Source: an uncultured Veillonellaceae bacterium
GTDB taxonomy: Bacteria; Bacillota; Negativicutes; Veillonellales; Dialisteraceae
Assembly: GCA_949286115.1 (NCBI GenBank)
Contig: CASEBK010000031.1
Span: 62,001-126,000, forward strand
DNA: 64,000 bases
Reading direction: 5' to 3'
Shown here: positions 9,371 to 17,219 of the stretch, piece by piece
How positions within the stretch are numbered: position 1 is the first letter of the stretch
Layout of the letters: every line of letters begins with the position of its first letter
Notes under the pieces: generated by a model
The model's database searches: none
Seen by the model: only the letters and a program-made list of their open reading frames with translations
Told to the model about the DNA's origin: nothing
Made by a program: the position numbers and the translations under genes

Positions 9371-12107
9371 TGATGACTACCTCCCTTACGATCGCCGCCA
9401 GATTGAACGGATAGGGCTCCGATGTCTCGATGAGAACGCGGCCGTGCTTCTCTACGCCCGGATTCGGGATGGTCACTTCTTTGTCGTCGGTGTATAGGGT
9501 AACTTCCTGTCCCTGGAGCTCGTCGTATTTGATCTCGTCCATGGGGCCTTTCCCGTTCCCCACTTTCCCTCCGAGGGAGTGGAGCAGGCGGAGAGAGACG
9601 CCGCGCACGTTCTTATTTCTTCCCTGTACGGTCCCCTGCTGTGTGTTGATCTCCACATTGGGCAGTTCGATCTTCGTCGTGTACGGCATGCCCACGATCA
9701 TCCTCTTCGCTTCTGCGGGGATCTGGAAATGCCCGTCTTCGTCGATTTCTATATCGCTGAAATACCGGCCGTCAGCGAGCACGCCCGCCTTTTCTCCCGC
9801 CAGATGCGGCGCGGCGGCCTCCGCCTTCCCTTCGATCTGTACGGCGCAGTCCATCATGACGGAATCCATGGGGTCGTCTGATTCGGCCGCCATGGTGAGC
9901 CGTTCGATGGTCCGCACTTCCTGTCCTCTGAGGTCCCGCTTCACGACGGCATATACACAATCTTCTTCCTCTTCTTCCACGTCGCATACGCTCTCGAAAT
10001 TCCCCTCTGTGACGAGGTGAGACCAGGCGTAGACCTTCTGGTCCTTCACGTAGGACAGACAGGCGATATGCCCGTTTTTCAGCGCGAAATAGAGCACGCT
10101 GTCGGGGTCCTGCATGTAGGTCTGGTCGATGATCTCCGTATCCTTCGTGAGATGCTTTGCAAGGAGGGTGAGATCCATGCCGTCGTAGTTGTCCGTCTCG
10201 AAGCTGTACCCCATGTCCCGCACGGTCTTTCCGCGCCGCTGGACATAGACGATGCGCCCGCCCACGACGGTCGGTATGGCGTCCGTACATCCCCGGCTCG
10301 TCTGGAGCTTCGGCACCGCTTCCGTCGGCGTCACGGTGGACGCGCCCGATACGGTCCATTCGTCCCCGTCTGTCATGATGATGAGGTCGGAAGCGGGCAC
10401 GATGTGCCGGATGGTGTTCTGCTTTCTGGAAATGAAAGAGAGCGCCACGGCGCTGTCGTCGGTGACGGTCCCGGAGGCTTTTCCCACGGAGAAGTTCCCG
10501 TAGTCTCCCGTTCGGGACATCCACAGGTAGTACGGCTGCTGTTTCGTTGCCGCCAGGCACAGCCGGTCCTGGAAGAATCCGATCGCCGAGGGCCAGCCAT
10601 AGTAGTCGCTCCACGCGCCCCACATGTATCCGGATACGGCTTTTGTGCTTCCCAGCGGCTCGATCACGTCGGCCTTCGCTTCGGTCCCGCTTACGACTTC
10701 TGTGATCTTCACGATCCCTTCGTGGGTGTAGGGGAGAATGGTGAGATCGGAGTTCCCCGCGGTGGAGACGATGCGGAGTCTTGTATATTCGTCCACGGTC
10801 CCCGACTCCGAGGCGTTGAAGTCATTATTGGACTTGTATTCCCGGTAGTCTTCCCATTCTTCGCCGTTCACAGATTTCTGGATCTTCACACTGCCGGACC
10901 ACGTGCCGTGGGTGATGATCTTCCACTGGTCTCCGCACAGGACGTCGGCGGATGTGCCCCCGCCGTTCTGCGTGACGGTCTGCGAAGGCATATCGTGCTG
11001 GATCTTCATATAGGAGCCCGTCATGGCGGGCTGAAAGAAATTCTTGCTCGCCGTGAGTGTTATGGAATCCGTAGTCCCGGAGGGCGTCAGCGTCAGTTCC
11101 GCTTCCCTTCGGATGGATACCCAGCCGGGATGTCCTGCCGACGCATTCCCACTTCTTGTTCCTGCGCTTCCTCCGGCCCCTCCGTCCCCATAGGACGTCC
11201 CTGCCGTCCCAGGACTCGTAGATCCATGTTTTCCGCTCTCCACGACACGAGCTCCGGTTCCTCCCCCTCCGCCTTTGCTTGTTTCTCCGTCGAAAGAAGA
11301 GCTTTCTCCATTTTCTCCGTCTCCGCCGTTGGCATTAGCTCCGCCGTCTGCTCCTCCTGCTCCTCCTGCTCCTATCACAATCGTATACTTCTTATTTTTC
11401 TCAAGTGTTTTCTGTATGGTCTTGACTTCTCCCGTTCCACCTGCGCCTCCGTTGTCATCATCCACCTCATGAAATGCCAGATGTGGGTCGTTGGTATAGT
11501 ACCCGACACGCGTCCATTCTCCGCCGCCTCCGCCCGCCCCGGCAATGGTGATGGTATATGTCCCGTCGGCGGGAGCGATGTACGTATAGGTACCCGGCGT
11601 CCCGTAGTATTCGTCTACTCCCTTTTCCAGTTCCGCTCCCAGGAGCGCGTCGTAATACTGGTCGGTAATTTCAAATTCTTCGAACCGCCAATCGTCATCG
11701 GCATATCGTGAGAGGGTCATGACGGGATGCGTCCCCGAGGCGATGAAGAGCACGTCCGCGGACTGAGCGAAGCGCAGCCGGTCCAGGTCGTCTTCAGTGT
11801 AGGGCGTTACGCATTCCTGGCCTAAGTACGTTCCGTCCTTCCACATCCTCACGTATCCTTCGCCCAGTTCCAGCATGTATCCCGTTCCAAAGGGTCGGAG
11901 GATGCAGCGCTTGTCCGGGTATTTAGCCTCTCCGCAGTATAGGGAGCCTCCCCGGCGGATGACGGACCCGTAGGGTCGGATATAGCAGTTCTCCGCGTTG
12001 ATGAGTGCACTGCCGTACTTGTCGATGTCCGTGCGGTTCGACACTTCCGGCGAGACTTCCCCTGCTGTGAAGGACGCCTGCATAACGTACATGGTCTCCG
12101 GGCTCAT
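9363..12107 (-). CDS. Tail nozzle (tubular protein B-like) with inserted glycine-rich domain
   Basis: 914 residues, encoded directly after and overlapping the tail tubular protein A gene, with GGAGG before the start. The first 150 residues (NRTDIDKYGSALINAENCYI, then PFGTGYMLELGEGYVRMW) and the region after about residue 330 (FFQDRLCLAATKQQPYYLWMSRTGDY) are typical of podovirus nozzle/stabilisation proteins. Between them, residues about 165-325, lies a block made largely of Gly, Ala, Ser and Asn, starting TYTYIAPADGTYTITIAGAG and including GGAGGADGGANANGG. Such glycine-rich sandwich domains are known at phage fibre tips and may bind the host surface. The insertion is an unusual place for one. 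The DNA over it is somewhat less GC-rich and repetitive. Confidence 0.85.
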   Translation of the reverse strand: MSPETMYVMQASFTAGEVSPEVSNRTDIDKYGSALINAENCYIRPYGSVIRRGGSLYCGEAKYPDKRCILRPFGTGYMLELGEGYVRMWKDGTYLGQECVTPYTEDDLDRLRFAQSADVLFIASGTHPVMTLSRYADDDWRFEEFEITDQYYDALLGAELEKGVDEYYGTPGTYTYIAPADGTYTITIAGAGGGGGEWTRVGYYTNDPHLAFHEVDDDNGGAGGTGEVKTIQKTLEKNKKYTIVIGAGGAGGADGGANANGGDGENGESSSFDGETSKGGGGGTGARVVESGKHGSTSPGTAGTSYGDGGAGGSAGTRSGNASAGHPGWVSIRREAELTLTPSGTTDSITLTASKNFFQPAMTGSYMKIQHDMPSQTVTQNGGGTSADVLCGDQWKIITHGTWSGSVKIQKSVNGEEWEDYREYKSNNDFNASESGTVDEYTRLRIVSTAGNSDLTILPYTHEGIVKITEVVSGTEAKADVIEPLGSTKAVSGYMWGAWSDYYGWPSAIGFFQDRLCLAATKQQPYYLWMSRTGDYGNFSVGKASGTVTDDSAVALSFISRKQNTIRHIVPASDLIIMTDGDEWTVSGASTVTPTEAVPKLQTSRGCTDAIPTVVGGRIVYVQRRGKTVRDMGYSFETDNYDGMDLTLLAKHLTKDTEIIDQTYMQDPDSVLYFALKNGHIACLSYVKDQKVYAWSHLVTEGNFESVCDVEEEEEDCVYAVVKRDLRGQEVRTIERLTMAAESDDPMDSVMMDCAVQIEGKAEAAAPHLAGEKAGVLADGRYFSDIEIDEDGHFQIPAEAKRMIVGMPYTTKIELPNVEINTQQGTVQGRNKNVRGVSLRLLHSLGGKVGNGKGPMDEIKYDELQGQEVTLYTDDKEVTIPNPGVEKHGRVLIETSEPYPFNLAAIVREVVINA

Positions 12108-12700
12108 CAGAATCTCCTCCTCCAGTAGGTATCCGGCCAGTCTGGCTTATGCTCGTCCTGAATGGCCGAAATGTACTTCGCCTGCATGACTGCCGCCTGG
12201 GCGAGCTGGTAGTTCTGCTGCTGGAGCTGGACAGACCCGCACAGGGGGTAAGCCAGCGCCGCTGCCAGGCTGTACGCGAGGGCCTGGCAGAAGACCGGCG
12301 GGAAGATCGCTGCGTTTTCCACGTCGGCGGTGTATTCGCAGTACGCTTCTTTGATATTCGCGCACACGCCTTTCTGCGTCTCGTTCACGGAGATGACGGT
12401 AAACTCTTCTTTCCTGTCGTCTTTCTTCCATGCCCCTGCTTTATCGAAGACGCCGCGCACGATGAGCGCCGCTGCCGGAAAGGCGTAGGTATAGTCCCAT
12501 CCCGCGGTCTCCACGTCGAGGAGGGCCAGCTTCACCTGCCGCTCCGCGAAGTCCCACACGTAGGAGGAAAGGAGGTTCTGCCGCACGAGATCGTAGTAGA
12601 GACGGCAGTTCCTGGCCTGTTCTGATTCTTCGTCCTGCGAGGCGATACGCCCCTGTCCGATCGCCCCGAGGGCCATGTTGCATATGTCGGTGTTGTTCAT
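12107..12700 (-). CDS. Tail tubular protein A (gatekeeper, Gp11-like)
   Basis: 197 residues. The opening DICNMALGAIGQGRI followed by EQARNCRLYYDLVRQNLLSSYVWDFAERQ is the signature of the T7 gp11-type adaptor, which links the portal to the tail nozzle. The C-terminal half is Ala- and Gln-rich (LAYSLAAALAYPLCG, QLQQQNYQLAQAAVMQA), also typical. It immediately precedes the nozzle gene (stop and start share one base region) and follows a strong hairpin in the leader. A GGGAGTGAG ribosome site is present upstream. Length agrees with the family. Confidence 0.88.
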   Translation of the reverse strand: MNNTDICNMALGAIGQGRIASQDEESEQARNCRLYYDLVRQNLLSSYVWDFAERQVKLALLDVETAGWDYTYAFPAAALIVRGVFDKAGAWKKDDRKEEFTVISVNETQKGVCANIKEAYCEYTADVENAAIFPPVFCQALAYSLAAALAYPLCGSVQLQQQNYQLAQAAVMQAKYISAIQDEHKPDWPDTYWRRRF

Positions 12701-12712
12701 GGTCTCACTCCC

Positions 12713-12771
12713 TTCTTCCAGCCGTCCCTCCGCAGCGAGGAGGAGGCACCGCAGACGAACGGCTGGAAGAA
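12713..12771 (-). other. Long hairpin in leader of tail genes
   Basis: The 13-base arms TTCTTCCAGCCGT (12713-12725) and ACGGCTGGAAGAA (12759-12771) are perfect inverted repeats, with a smaller CCTCC/GGAGG pairing in the loop. On the minus strand the structure ends only a few bases before the ribosome site of the tail tubular protein A gene and has no U-tract after it, so it looks more like a processing or translation-control structure than a terminator. It separates the capsid genes from the tail genes. Confidence 0.6.
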
Positions 12772-12796
12772 AAGGGGGAAGTCTCCTTCCCCTTCT

Positions 12797-12964
12797 TCAG
12801 CAATGCTCTTTCACGAGCCGGATCAGTTCTTTTTTCGTGGCGTCGTCCGGGTAGTCCACGCCCGCGTTATAGAGCTTCATGCGGAGCTCGTTGGCGGAGA
12901 GGTCTTCCAGCTTCCGGCCCACGGCCGCTTTTGGGAACGGCGTCCCCTTATCTGACGTCGACAT
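12797..12964 (-). CDS. Tiny HeH/SAP-like protein
   Basis: 55 residues (MSTSDKGTPF...RLVKEHC), starting inside the end of the cement-protein gene with a 17-base overlap in another frame. The segment LSANELRMKLYNAGVDYPDD followed by ATKKELIRLVKE is a helix-extended-helix of the HeH/LEM/SAP type: a short helix, an acidic loop, and a second amphipathic helix. Proteins of this kind are common between head and tail genes of phages and are thought to be nucleic-acid or protein binding, but the role is not known. Support is the overlap-coupled start, codon use like its neighbours and the recognisable fold pattern. Confidence 0.65.
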   Translation of the reverse strand: MSTSDKGTPFPKAAVGRKLEDLSANELRMKLYNAGVDYPDDATKKELIRLVKEHC

Positions 12965-13298
12965 CGAGCACCAGCGCCGAGGTGACTTTCCCGGTGGTCG
13001 CTCCGGTCACTGCCGCCTTCAGATACTTCTTCAGCCCGTGGGGGAGACGGACGGACGCTTTAGACCCTGCCTCTTTCTTGAGCGCAAGGGTCAGGAGCGT
13101 ATCCGCGCCAGACATGTCTTCGCTGTCTGCGGTGGTGAGCGTCACGGTGGCGTCCGCGTTCAGGGCCTCATCCACTTTCGCCATGAGAAAGAGGCCCTCG
13201 TAGGCGTCTCCGCCGCCGCTGTTGGCCACTACATTCCCGCCCGCGTCGCTTGCGAGGTCCTGATTCCACATGAAGGTGTTTTCTGCGTCGTAGATCAT
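12948..13298 (-). CDS. Capsid cement protein, Bbp16-like
   Basis: 116 residues, directly after the major capsid gene with an AAGGAGG ribosome site. It begins MIYDAENTFMWNQDL, has a Gly/Asp loop, and continues with beta-rich segments (YEGLFLMAKVDEALN, ATVTLTTADSED, KVTSALVLDVDVR). This pattern and position match the Bbp16 family that decorates and stabilises the BPP-1-type capsid. It probably forms trimers or dimers on the capsid surface. The overlapping downstream start of the tiny HeH protein suggests coupled translation. Confidence 0.75.
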   Translation of the reverse strand: MIYDAENTFMWNQDLASDAGGNVVANSGGGDAYEGLFLMAKVDEALNADATVTLTTADSEDMSGADTLLTLALKKEAGSKASVRLPHGLKKYLKAAVTGATTGKVTSALVLDVDVR

Positions 13299-14320
13299 TA
13301 CACTGCCTCCTTGATGACTGCTTCTTCCGTGGTGAGCGCCTGCTCTTCCAGGACGCGGATGCCGTTCACGTAGTACTCCGGAATGCCGCCCATGATGTCT
13401 TTCCGCGTGATGTACGCGTTGTTCTTGTCCACGTAGTAGAGGTTGATGAGCGTCATGAGTTCAGACGGGACGTACCACGCCGCGTCCACGCCGCTGAAGC
13501 TGCGGATCTTGTGCTGGGCGATGATCATGTTGTCGATGATCGCCTTCTTCTGCTCTTCCGTCGCGCTTTCCAGCTTGAGCTGTTCCATATCGATGTTTCG
13601 TACTGCTGCCACCATGCGCGGATCGCGGATCGCAAGTCCTGCTTTCCAGTTGAAGAGGGTAGTGACGCCGCGGAATTTCTTCCCGCTCTCGTCGGTGCAC
13701 CAGTCTTCGCCCATGTCCTGCTGTTTGAGGCCTGCGGTGCCGTACTTCGGGTAGACGCCCATGGCGGCCTGATCCCCGAAGCAGACGAGCCATGCTGAGG
13801 CCTGCTTGTTCTCCGTGGTCCCGCCTGCATTCACCACCTGATAGCTGTAGTCGTTCTTCTTGCCGCCGTACGCGTTGTACCGGCTCGCGAAGCCGTTAAA
13901 TTCATCGGGGTTCGCGTCGCTGTCTCCGTAGAAGATCATGTCCGCCACCTGCTGGGTCATGCCTTCCACGATGGCCGCGTCTTCGGACGCGCGGAATGCC
14001 GCCGGGTCGGGCTGAAGGTTCATGAGCTCCACGTCGATCTGGCTGTGCGCTTCCAGCATGGCGCACGTATCGGTGACCTGCCGCGTGGTGCTCTTCACAT
14101 TGCCCACGCCGCGGTTGATGCGGCGGAGCTCCGCTCTGGGTACGGACGTTCTCTGCGTGGTCTGGTTGCCCGTGGGCAGGTTCCCCTGGATCCACCGGAT
14201 GTGTTCCATGATGGGGTCGGACTGGCGCACGATGTCGATGATCTGCGCCATGGTGCCGTCTGGGTTGAGCCGTTTCTTGAGGTCGTTGAAAGTGAGTGCG
14301 TATTCGCCGATTGCTGTCAT
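13298..14320 (-). CDS. Major capsid protein
   Basis: 340 residues. It follows the scaffold gene (overlap of one base) and has a strong GGAGGG site. The N-terminal region ALTFNDLKKRLNPDG, the segment SDPIMEHIRWIQGNLPTGNQ and the conserved PRAELRRINRGVGNVKSTTR loop are characteristic of BPP-1/Bbp17-like HK97-fold capsid proteins. There is no obvious N-terminal prohead-protease propeptide; assembly depends on the separate scaffold protein next door. The expected strong expression fits its ribosome site. Neighbours (scaffold, Bbp19, cement) agree. Confidence 0.88.
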   Translation of the reverse strand: MTAIGEYALTFNDLKKRLNPDGTMAQIIDIVRQSDPIMEHIRWIQGNLPTGNQTTQRTSVPRAELRRINRGVGNVKSTTRQVTDTCAMLEAHSQIDVELMNLQPDPAAFRASEDAAIVEGMTQQVADMIFYGDSDANPDEFNGFASRYNAYGGKKNDYSYQVVNAGGTTENKQASAWLVCFGDQAAMGVYPKYGTAGLKQQDMGEDWCTDESGKKFRGVTTLFNWKAGLAIRDPRMVAAVRNIDMEQLKLESATEEQKKAIIDNMIIAQHKIRSFSGVDAAWYVPSELMTLINLYYVDKNNAYITRKDIMGGIPEYYVNGIRVLEEQALTTEEAVIKEAV

Positions 14321-14895
14321 TATTTCCCTCCGTATTTAGAAAAATCTGTGTTCGGGTACATGCTCTCCGCCGTGGCCTTCGTCTCCTGTGCCACGCCCTT
14401 GTCTTCGCCTATCATCTTTGCCACGTCCGACATGGTGCGGCAGAAGGCGAGGTTGTTCCCGAGGCCGGAGGCGTTCACTGCCTCTACGAAGCCCGGGTAT
14501 TTTCGCTCGAAGTAGTTCATGGACTGGTTGAGGTTCCGCATGGTGGGCTCCAGGTCAGCCCCGAGGGCCTTGACGGTGGCCGCCTGCTCCTGTTCCGCTG
14601 CCTGGGCTCTGGCTTCGTCGGCCATGCCCTGCGTCTTTTCCATCCAGTCGAAGCCGTACTTCGCAATGGCGTTTGCCTGCTCGTTGGAGAGATGCGCGTC
14701 CCTGCAAATATCCCCGAAGGCTTTCGTCATGTCGTCGTTTACGACGTATCCTTCGGGGATGGATCCTGTGAAATCGTAACTTTCCGGTAACTGGACTGCC
14801 TGATCGATGAGAGTGCCCTGTGCGTTCGTGTCATTGTTCACGGGCTGCCCCTGTGCGGTCCCTGCTTCCTGTCCGGTGGTCGGTTCGTTATCCAT
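14320..14895 (-). CDS. Capsid scaffold protein
   Basis: 191 residues, acidic, with a low-complexity N-terminus (Gln, Thr, Asn, Gly over the first 30 residues) and a long Ala/Glu/Gln-rich helical middle (MADEARAQAAEQEQAATVKA) that should form a coiled coil. The placement just before the major capsid gene and this composition are standard for phage scaffolding proteins, which guide procapsid assembly and then leave or are degraded. No protease motif is visible, so a combined protease-scaffold is less likely. It overlaps the Bbp19-like gene by eight bases and has a GAAGGAGG site. Confidence 0.75.
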   Translation of the reverse strand: MDNEPTTGQEAGTAQGQPVNNDTNAQGTLIDQAVQLPESYDFTGSIPEGYVVNDDMTKAFGDICRDAHLSNEQANAIAKYGFDWMEKTQGMADEARAQAAEQEQAATVKALGADLEPTMRNLNQSMNYFERKYPGFVEAVNASGLGNNLAFCRTMSDVAKMIGEDKGVAQETKATAESMYPNTDFSKYGGK

Positions 14896-15223
14896 TGTTT
14901 CCTCCTTCGAAAATCTGTTCCTGCTTCATGGAAAACTGTATGTACTCCCGCTCCGCCTGCTGGCGTATCTCCACGGATTCATACCCGAGGAGCCCGGCCA
15001 GTTCGTCGATGAGCTGGATCCCCACTTCCCGCATGCCTTCGTTGAAGTAGGTGAAGCTGTTTCCCGTCATGACTCTTGCGCGGTAGTTGGTCCTGTCGAG
15101 GATCCGCATAAGGATCCAGCGCCCCTCTTCGGTGGCGAGGATCTTCTTCCAGGCGTCCCTGTCTTTTTCTTCCCGCGCTTCCCGGAGATATTTCTCCCAC
15201 GCGGCGCTCCTTGCGTCTGTCAT
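14888..15223 (-). CDS. Bbp19-like phage protein
   Basis: 111 residues. The central pattern EGRWILMRILDRTNY followed by MTGNSFTYFNEGMREVGIQL is the hallmark of the Bbp19 family found between portal and scaffold genes of BPP-1-like podoviruses. Function is unknown; the conserved position suggests a head-assembly role. The N-terminus (residues 1-25) is a charged helix. The start overlaps the portal stop (ATGA) and the 3' end overlaps the scaffold start, so it is part of the tightly coupled head operon. Confidence 0.75.
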   Translation of the reverse strand: MTDARSAAWEKYLREAREEKDRDAWKKILATEEGRWILMRILDRTNYRARVMTGNSFTYFNEGMREVGIQLIDELAGLLGYESVEIRQQAEREYIQFSMKQEQIFEGGNNG

Positions 15224-16989
15224 ACGGCGCTGCCTCCCGGCGCGTTGATCCCCATGAGGGCCTGCAGAGCGGGGTTCCCGTCCTGCGCCGCTTCGGTGAG
15301 GTTCTTCGCCGCCTGCGCTGCCGGAGCCGCTGCCTGTGCGTACATGGCCTGCTGCTGGGCTTCGGCCTGCTGCTGCATCATCTGCTGTTCCTCCTGGATC
15401 ATTCTCTCCACTTCTTCAGCGGAGCGCTGCATCCGCCCCGGCGCGCCGAGCATTTCAAAATACTCCGTGACGGCCCCGATGGGGTCGACTTTCTTCACGG
15501 CGTCCGGCCAGAGCTGCGACATCTGCCCCGCGAAGGCCACCGCCTGTTCGATGTTGACGAGGCCGCTCATCTTCTGCGCCTGCGCGAGAGGGCTGATGTA
15601 TTCGATCTTCACTTCTTCCGCGGAGAGCCGCTCCGCCACGTCGTCCGGTATGGGCGGGAAGGCCCCCATCCGTTCGAGGATGTTGTACGTCCTCTCGATG
15701 ATGGGCGATAGAAATTCATCCTGAAGCCGCTCCACCACCGGGCCGAGCTGCTGGAGCTTTTCCTGCTGGAGGATCATCACTTCCCTGGCGGTCTTCTGCG
15801 GCGCGTCCACCGCGTTGGACAGCATGAGGAATAGATCGGCGCTGTAGATCCGCTTGATGGTCTCTTCCGCTGCCTGGATCTCCGCCGCCAGCCACTGCGG
15901 GTTGGACTGGATCTGGAACAGCGGCCGTACCCCGGCGGTCCCGAGCTGCATCTCCTTCGTGTACCCGCCGGGGATGAGGTTCACGCGCCGGATGTCTGCC
16001 GGACCCACCATGGGGGGCTTCACGAGGAGCTCTGCCGCGGTGAGCATGTCCCGCTTCATCTTCTGCAGCCCTTTGGCGTCGCCTTCGGCGTACCACCCCG
16101 GTCCGAATCCGTAGGTGTTTCCTCCCACCACCTGATACCGGGCGGTGGGTACGGGAAATTCTTCAAATCCCCCCGCGTAGAGGTACTTCCCGTCTCCCTG
16201 GCCTTCCAGCCAGTAGAGCGAGGCGTAGGGCATGTTCCGGTTCCCCGGCGTCCCCGGAATGCGGCTGTCGTTGGGAAGGACGAGCCACCACACGTTGAAT
16301 TTTCGTGAGTACCGTCCCCCGCTGTTCTGCAGCGCGTCTTTCACGGTCTGCGGGAGATTTTCTTCCCCAAACTGTTCCAGGATCTGCACGGCGTTCATCT
16401 GGAAGCACCGGGCGAAGGTGTTCACGGTCCCGCCCGGCCCTGTCCCGAGATAGTAGGTCCCGATGGTGTAGTTCTGGAAGCGCACGCCTGTTTCCATGGA
16501 TGGAAAAACTCCCATCGGGGCCTGCCCGAACGGGAGTTCCATGTAACAGTTGTGCACACAGTTGTAGAAATTGGACCGGTGGAGGAAGTACTCTGTGATC
16601 TTCTGCCTGACGTCTAAGACTTCCATGGCTTCCACGTCTCCCTCCGCTTCAGTCCGGGAGAAAGCCATCTTGAACCACTGCCGAGACGGCGGCGTGAGGC
16701 CGCTCATCACGCCCGCCCCGAAGGCGATCGCGCTCATCCACGCCACGCCGTCGGCGATCTTCACGTCCCGCCTCCGCCCGCGGTCCACCAGGTCGTCCGT
16801 GTCCCGAAATTCCCCGAGGAAGGGAAGCTGGTAGTCCCGGATGTCCTTCCAACGTTCTTCCCATGTCTGCCGCTCTGCCGCCATGGCTTTGACGCGCGCC
16901 ACGGCCACTTCTTTTCTGATCTGCTTCGGCGCCGCTTCGTCGGCCGGAAGAAATTCCCTGCTGGCGGCGTCCGCTGCGAGCGTCATCAT
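15220..16989 (-). CDS. Portal (head-to-tail connector) protein
   Basis: 589 residues. The N-terminal segment RRRDVKIADGVAWMSAIAFG followed by GVMSGLTPPSRQWFKMAF is diagnostic for the T7 gp8-type head-to-tail connecting protein, which forms the dodecameric DNA channel at one capsid vertex. The last 90 residues are rich in Gln, Ala and Met (MIQEEQQMMQQQAEAQQQAM), matching the C-terminal helical barrel of such portals. Length is usual for the family. It starts within the stop of the 73-residue gene and ends over the start of the Bbp19-like gene. Confidence 0.93.
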   Translation of the reverse strand: MMTLAADAASREFLPADEAAPKQIRKEVAVARVKAMAAERQTWEERWKDIRDYQLPFLGEFRDTDDLVDRGRRRDVKIADGVAWMSAIAFGAGVMSGLTPPSRQWFKMAFSRTEAEGDVEAMEVLDVRQKITEYFLHRSNFYNCVHNCYMELPFGQAPMGVFPSMETGVRFQNYTIGTYYLGTGPGGTVNTFARCFQMNAVQILEQFGEENLPQTVKDALQNSGGRYSRKFNVWWLVLPNDSRIPGTPGNRNMPYASLYWLEGQGDGKYLYAGGFEEFPVPTARYQVVGGNTYGFGPGWYAEGDAKGLQKMKRDMLTAAELLVKPPMVGPADIRRVNLIPGGYTKEMQLGTAGVRPLFQIQSNPQWLAAEIQAAEETIKRIYSADLFLMLSNAVDAPQKTAREVMILQQEKLQQLGPVVERLQDEFLSPIIERTYNILERMGAFPPIPDDVAERLSAEEVKIEYISPLAQAQKMSGLVNIEQAVAFAGQMSQLWPDAVKKVDPIGAVTEYFEMLGAPGRMQRSAEEVERMIQEEQQMMQQQAEAQQQAMYAQAAAPAAQAAKNLTEAAQDGNPALQALMGINAPGGSAV

Positions 16990-17207
16990 CCGAGCGTCGT
17001 CTTCCCGGACGCTGCCTGTCCGGCTATGGTCTGCTGAGAGAGCCTGGTGGCCGCGTAGCCTCTCTTTGCCCGCTGCTTTCTCGCCGCCTCACTGGACGAG
17101 GAGCCGGACGCGCTGATATCGCTGGTGGTCACGTTCGTCGCCGACGGCGCCACCTGCTGGATCTCCGGCGCCTTGATGTCTCCGCCTCCAAAAATGGATC
17201 CGCACAT
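16986..17207 (-). CDS. Small head-region protein of unknown role
   Basis: 73 residues, beginning MCGSIFGGGDIKAPEIQQVA, then a Ser/Ala-rich low-complexity stretch and a basic C-terminus (RKQRAKRGYAATRLSQQTI). Short proteins with an MCGS.FGGG opening occur between terminase and portal in T7/BPP-1-like phages; I know of no assigned function. An AAAGGAGG site precedes the start, and the stop overlaps the portal start, so it is a genuine coupled gene. The N-terminal Cys-Gly pair resembles that of the Gp14-like protein, but there is no lipobox signal. Confidence 0.7.
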   Translation of the reverse strand: MCGSIFGGGDIKAPEIQQVAPSATNVTTSDISASGSSSSEAARKQRAKRGYAATRLSQQTIAGQAASGKTTLG

Positions 17208-17219
17208 AGTACCCTCCTT

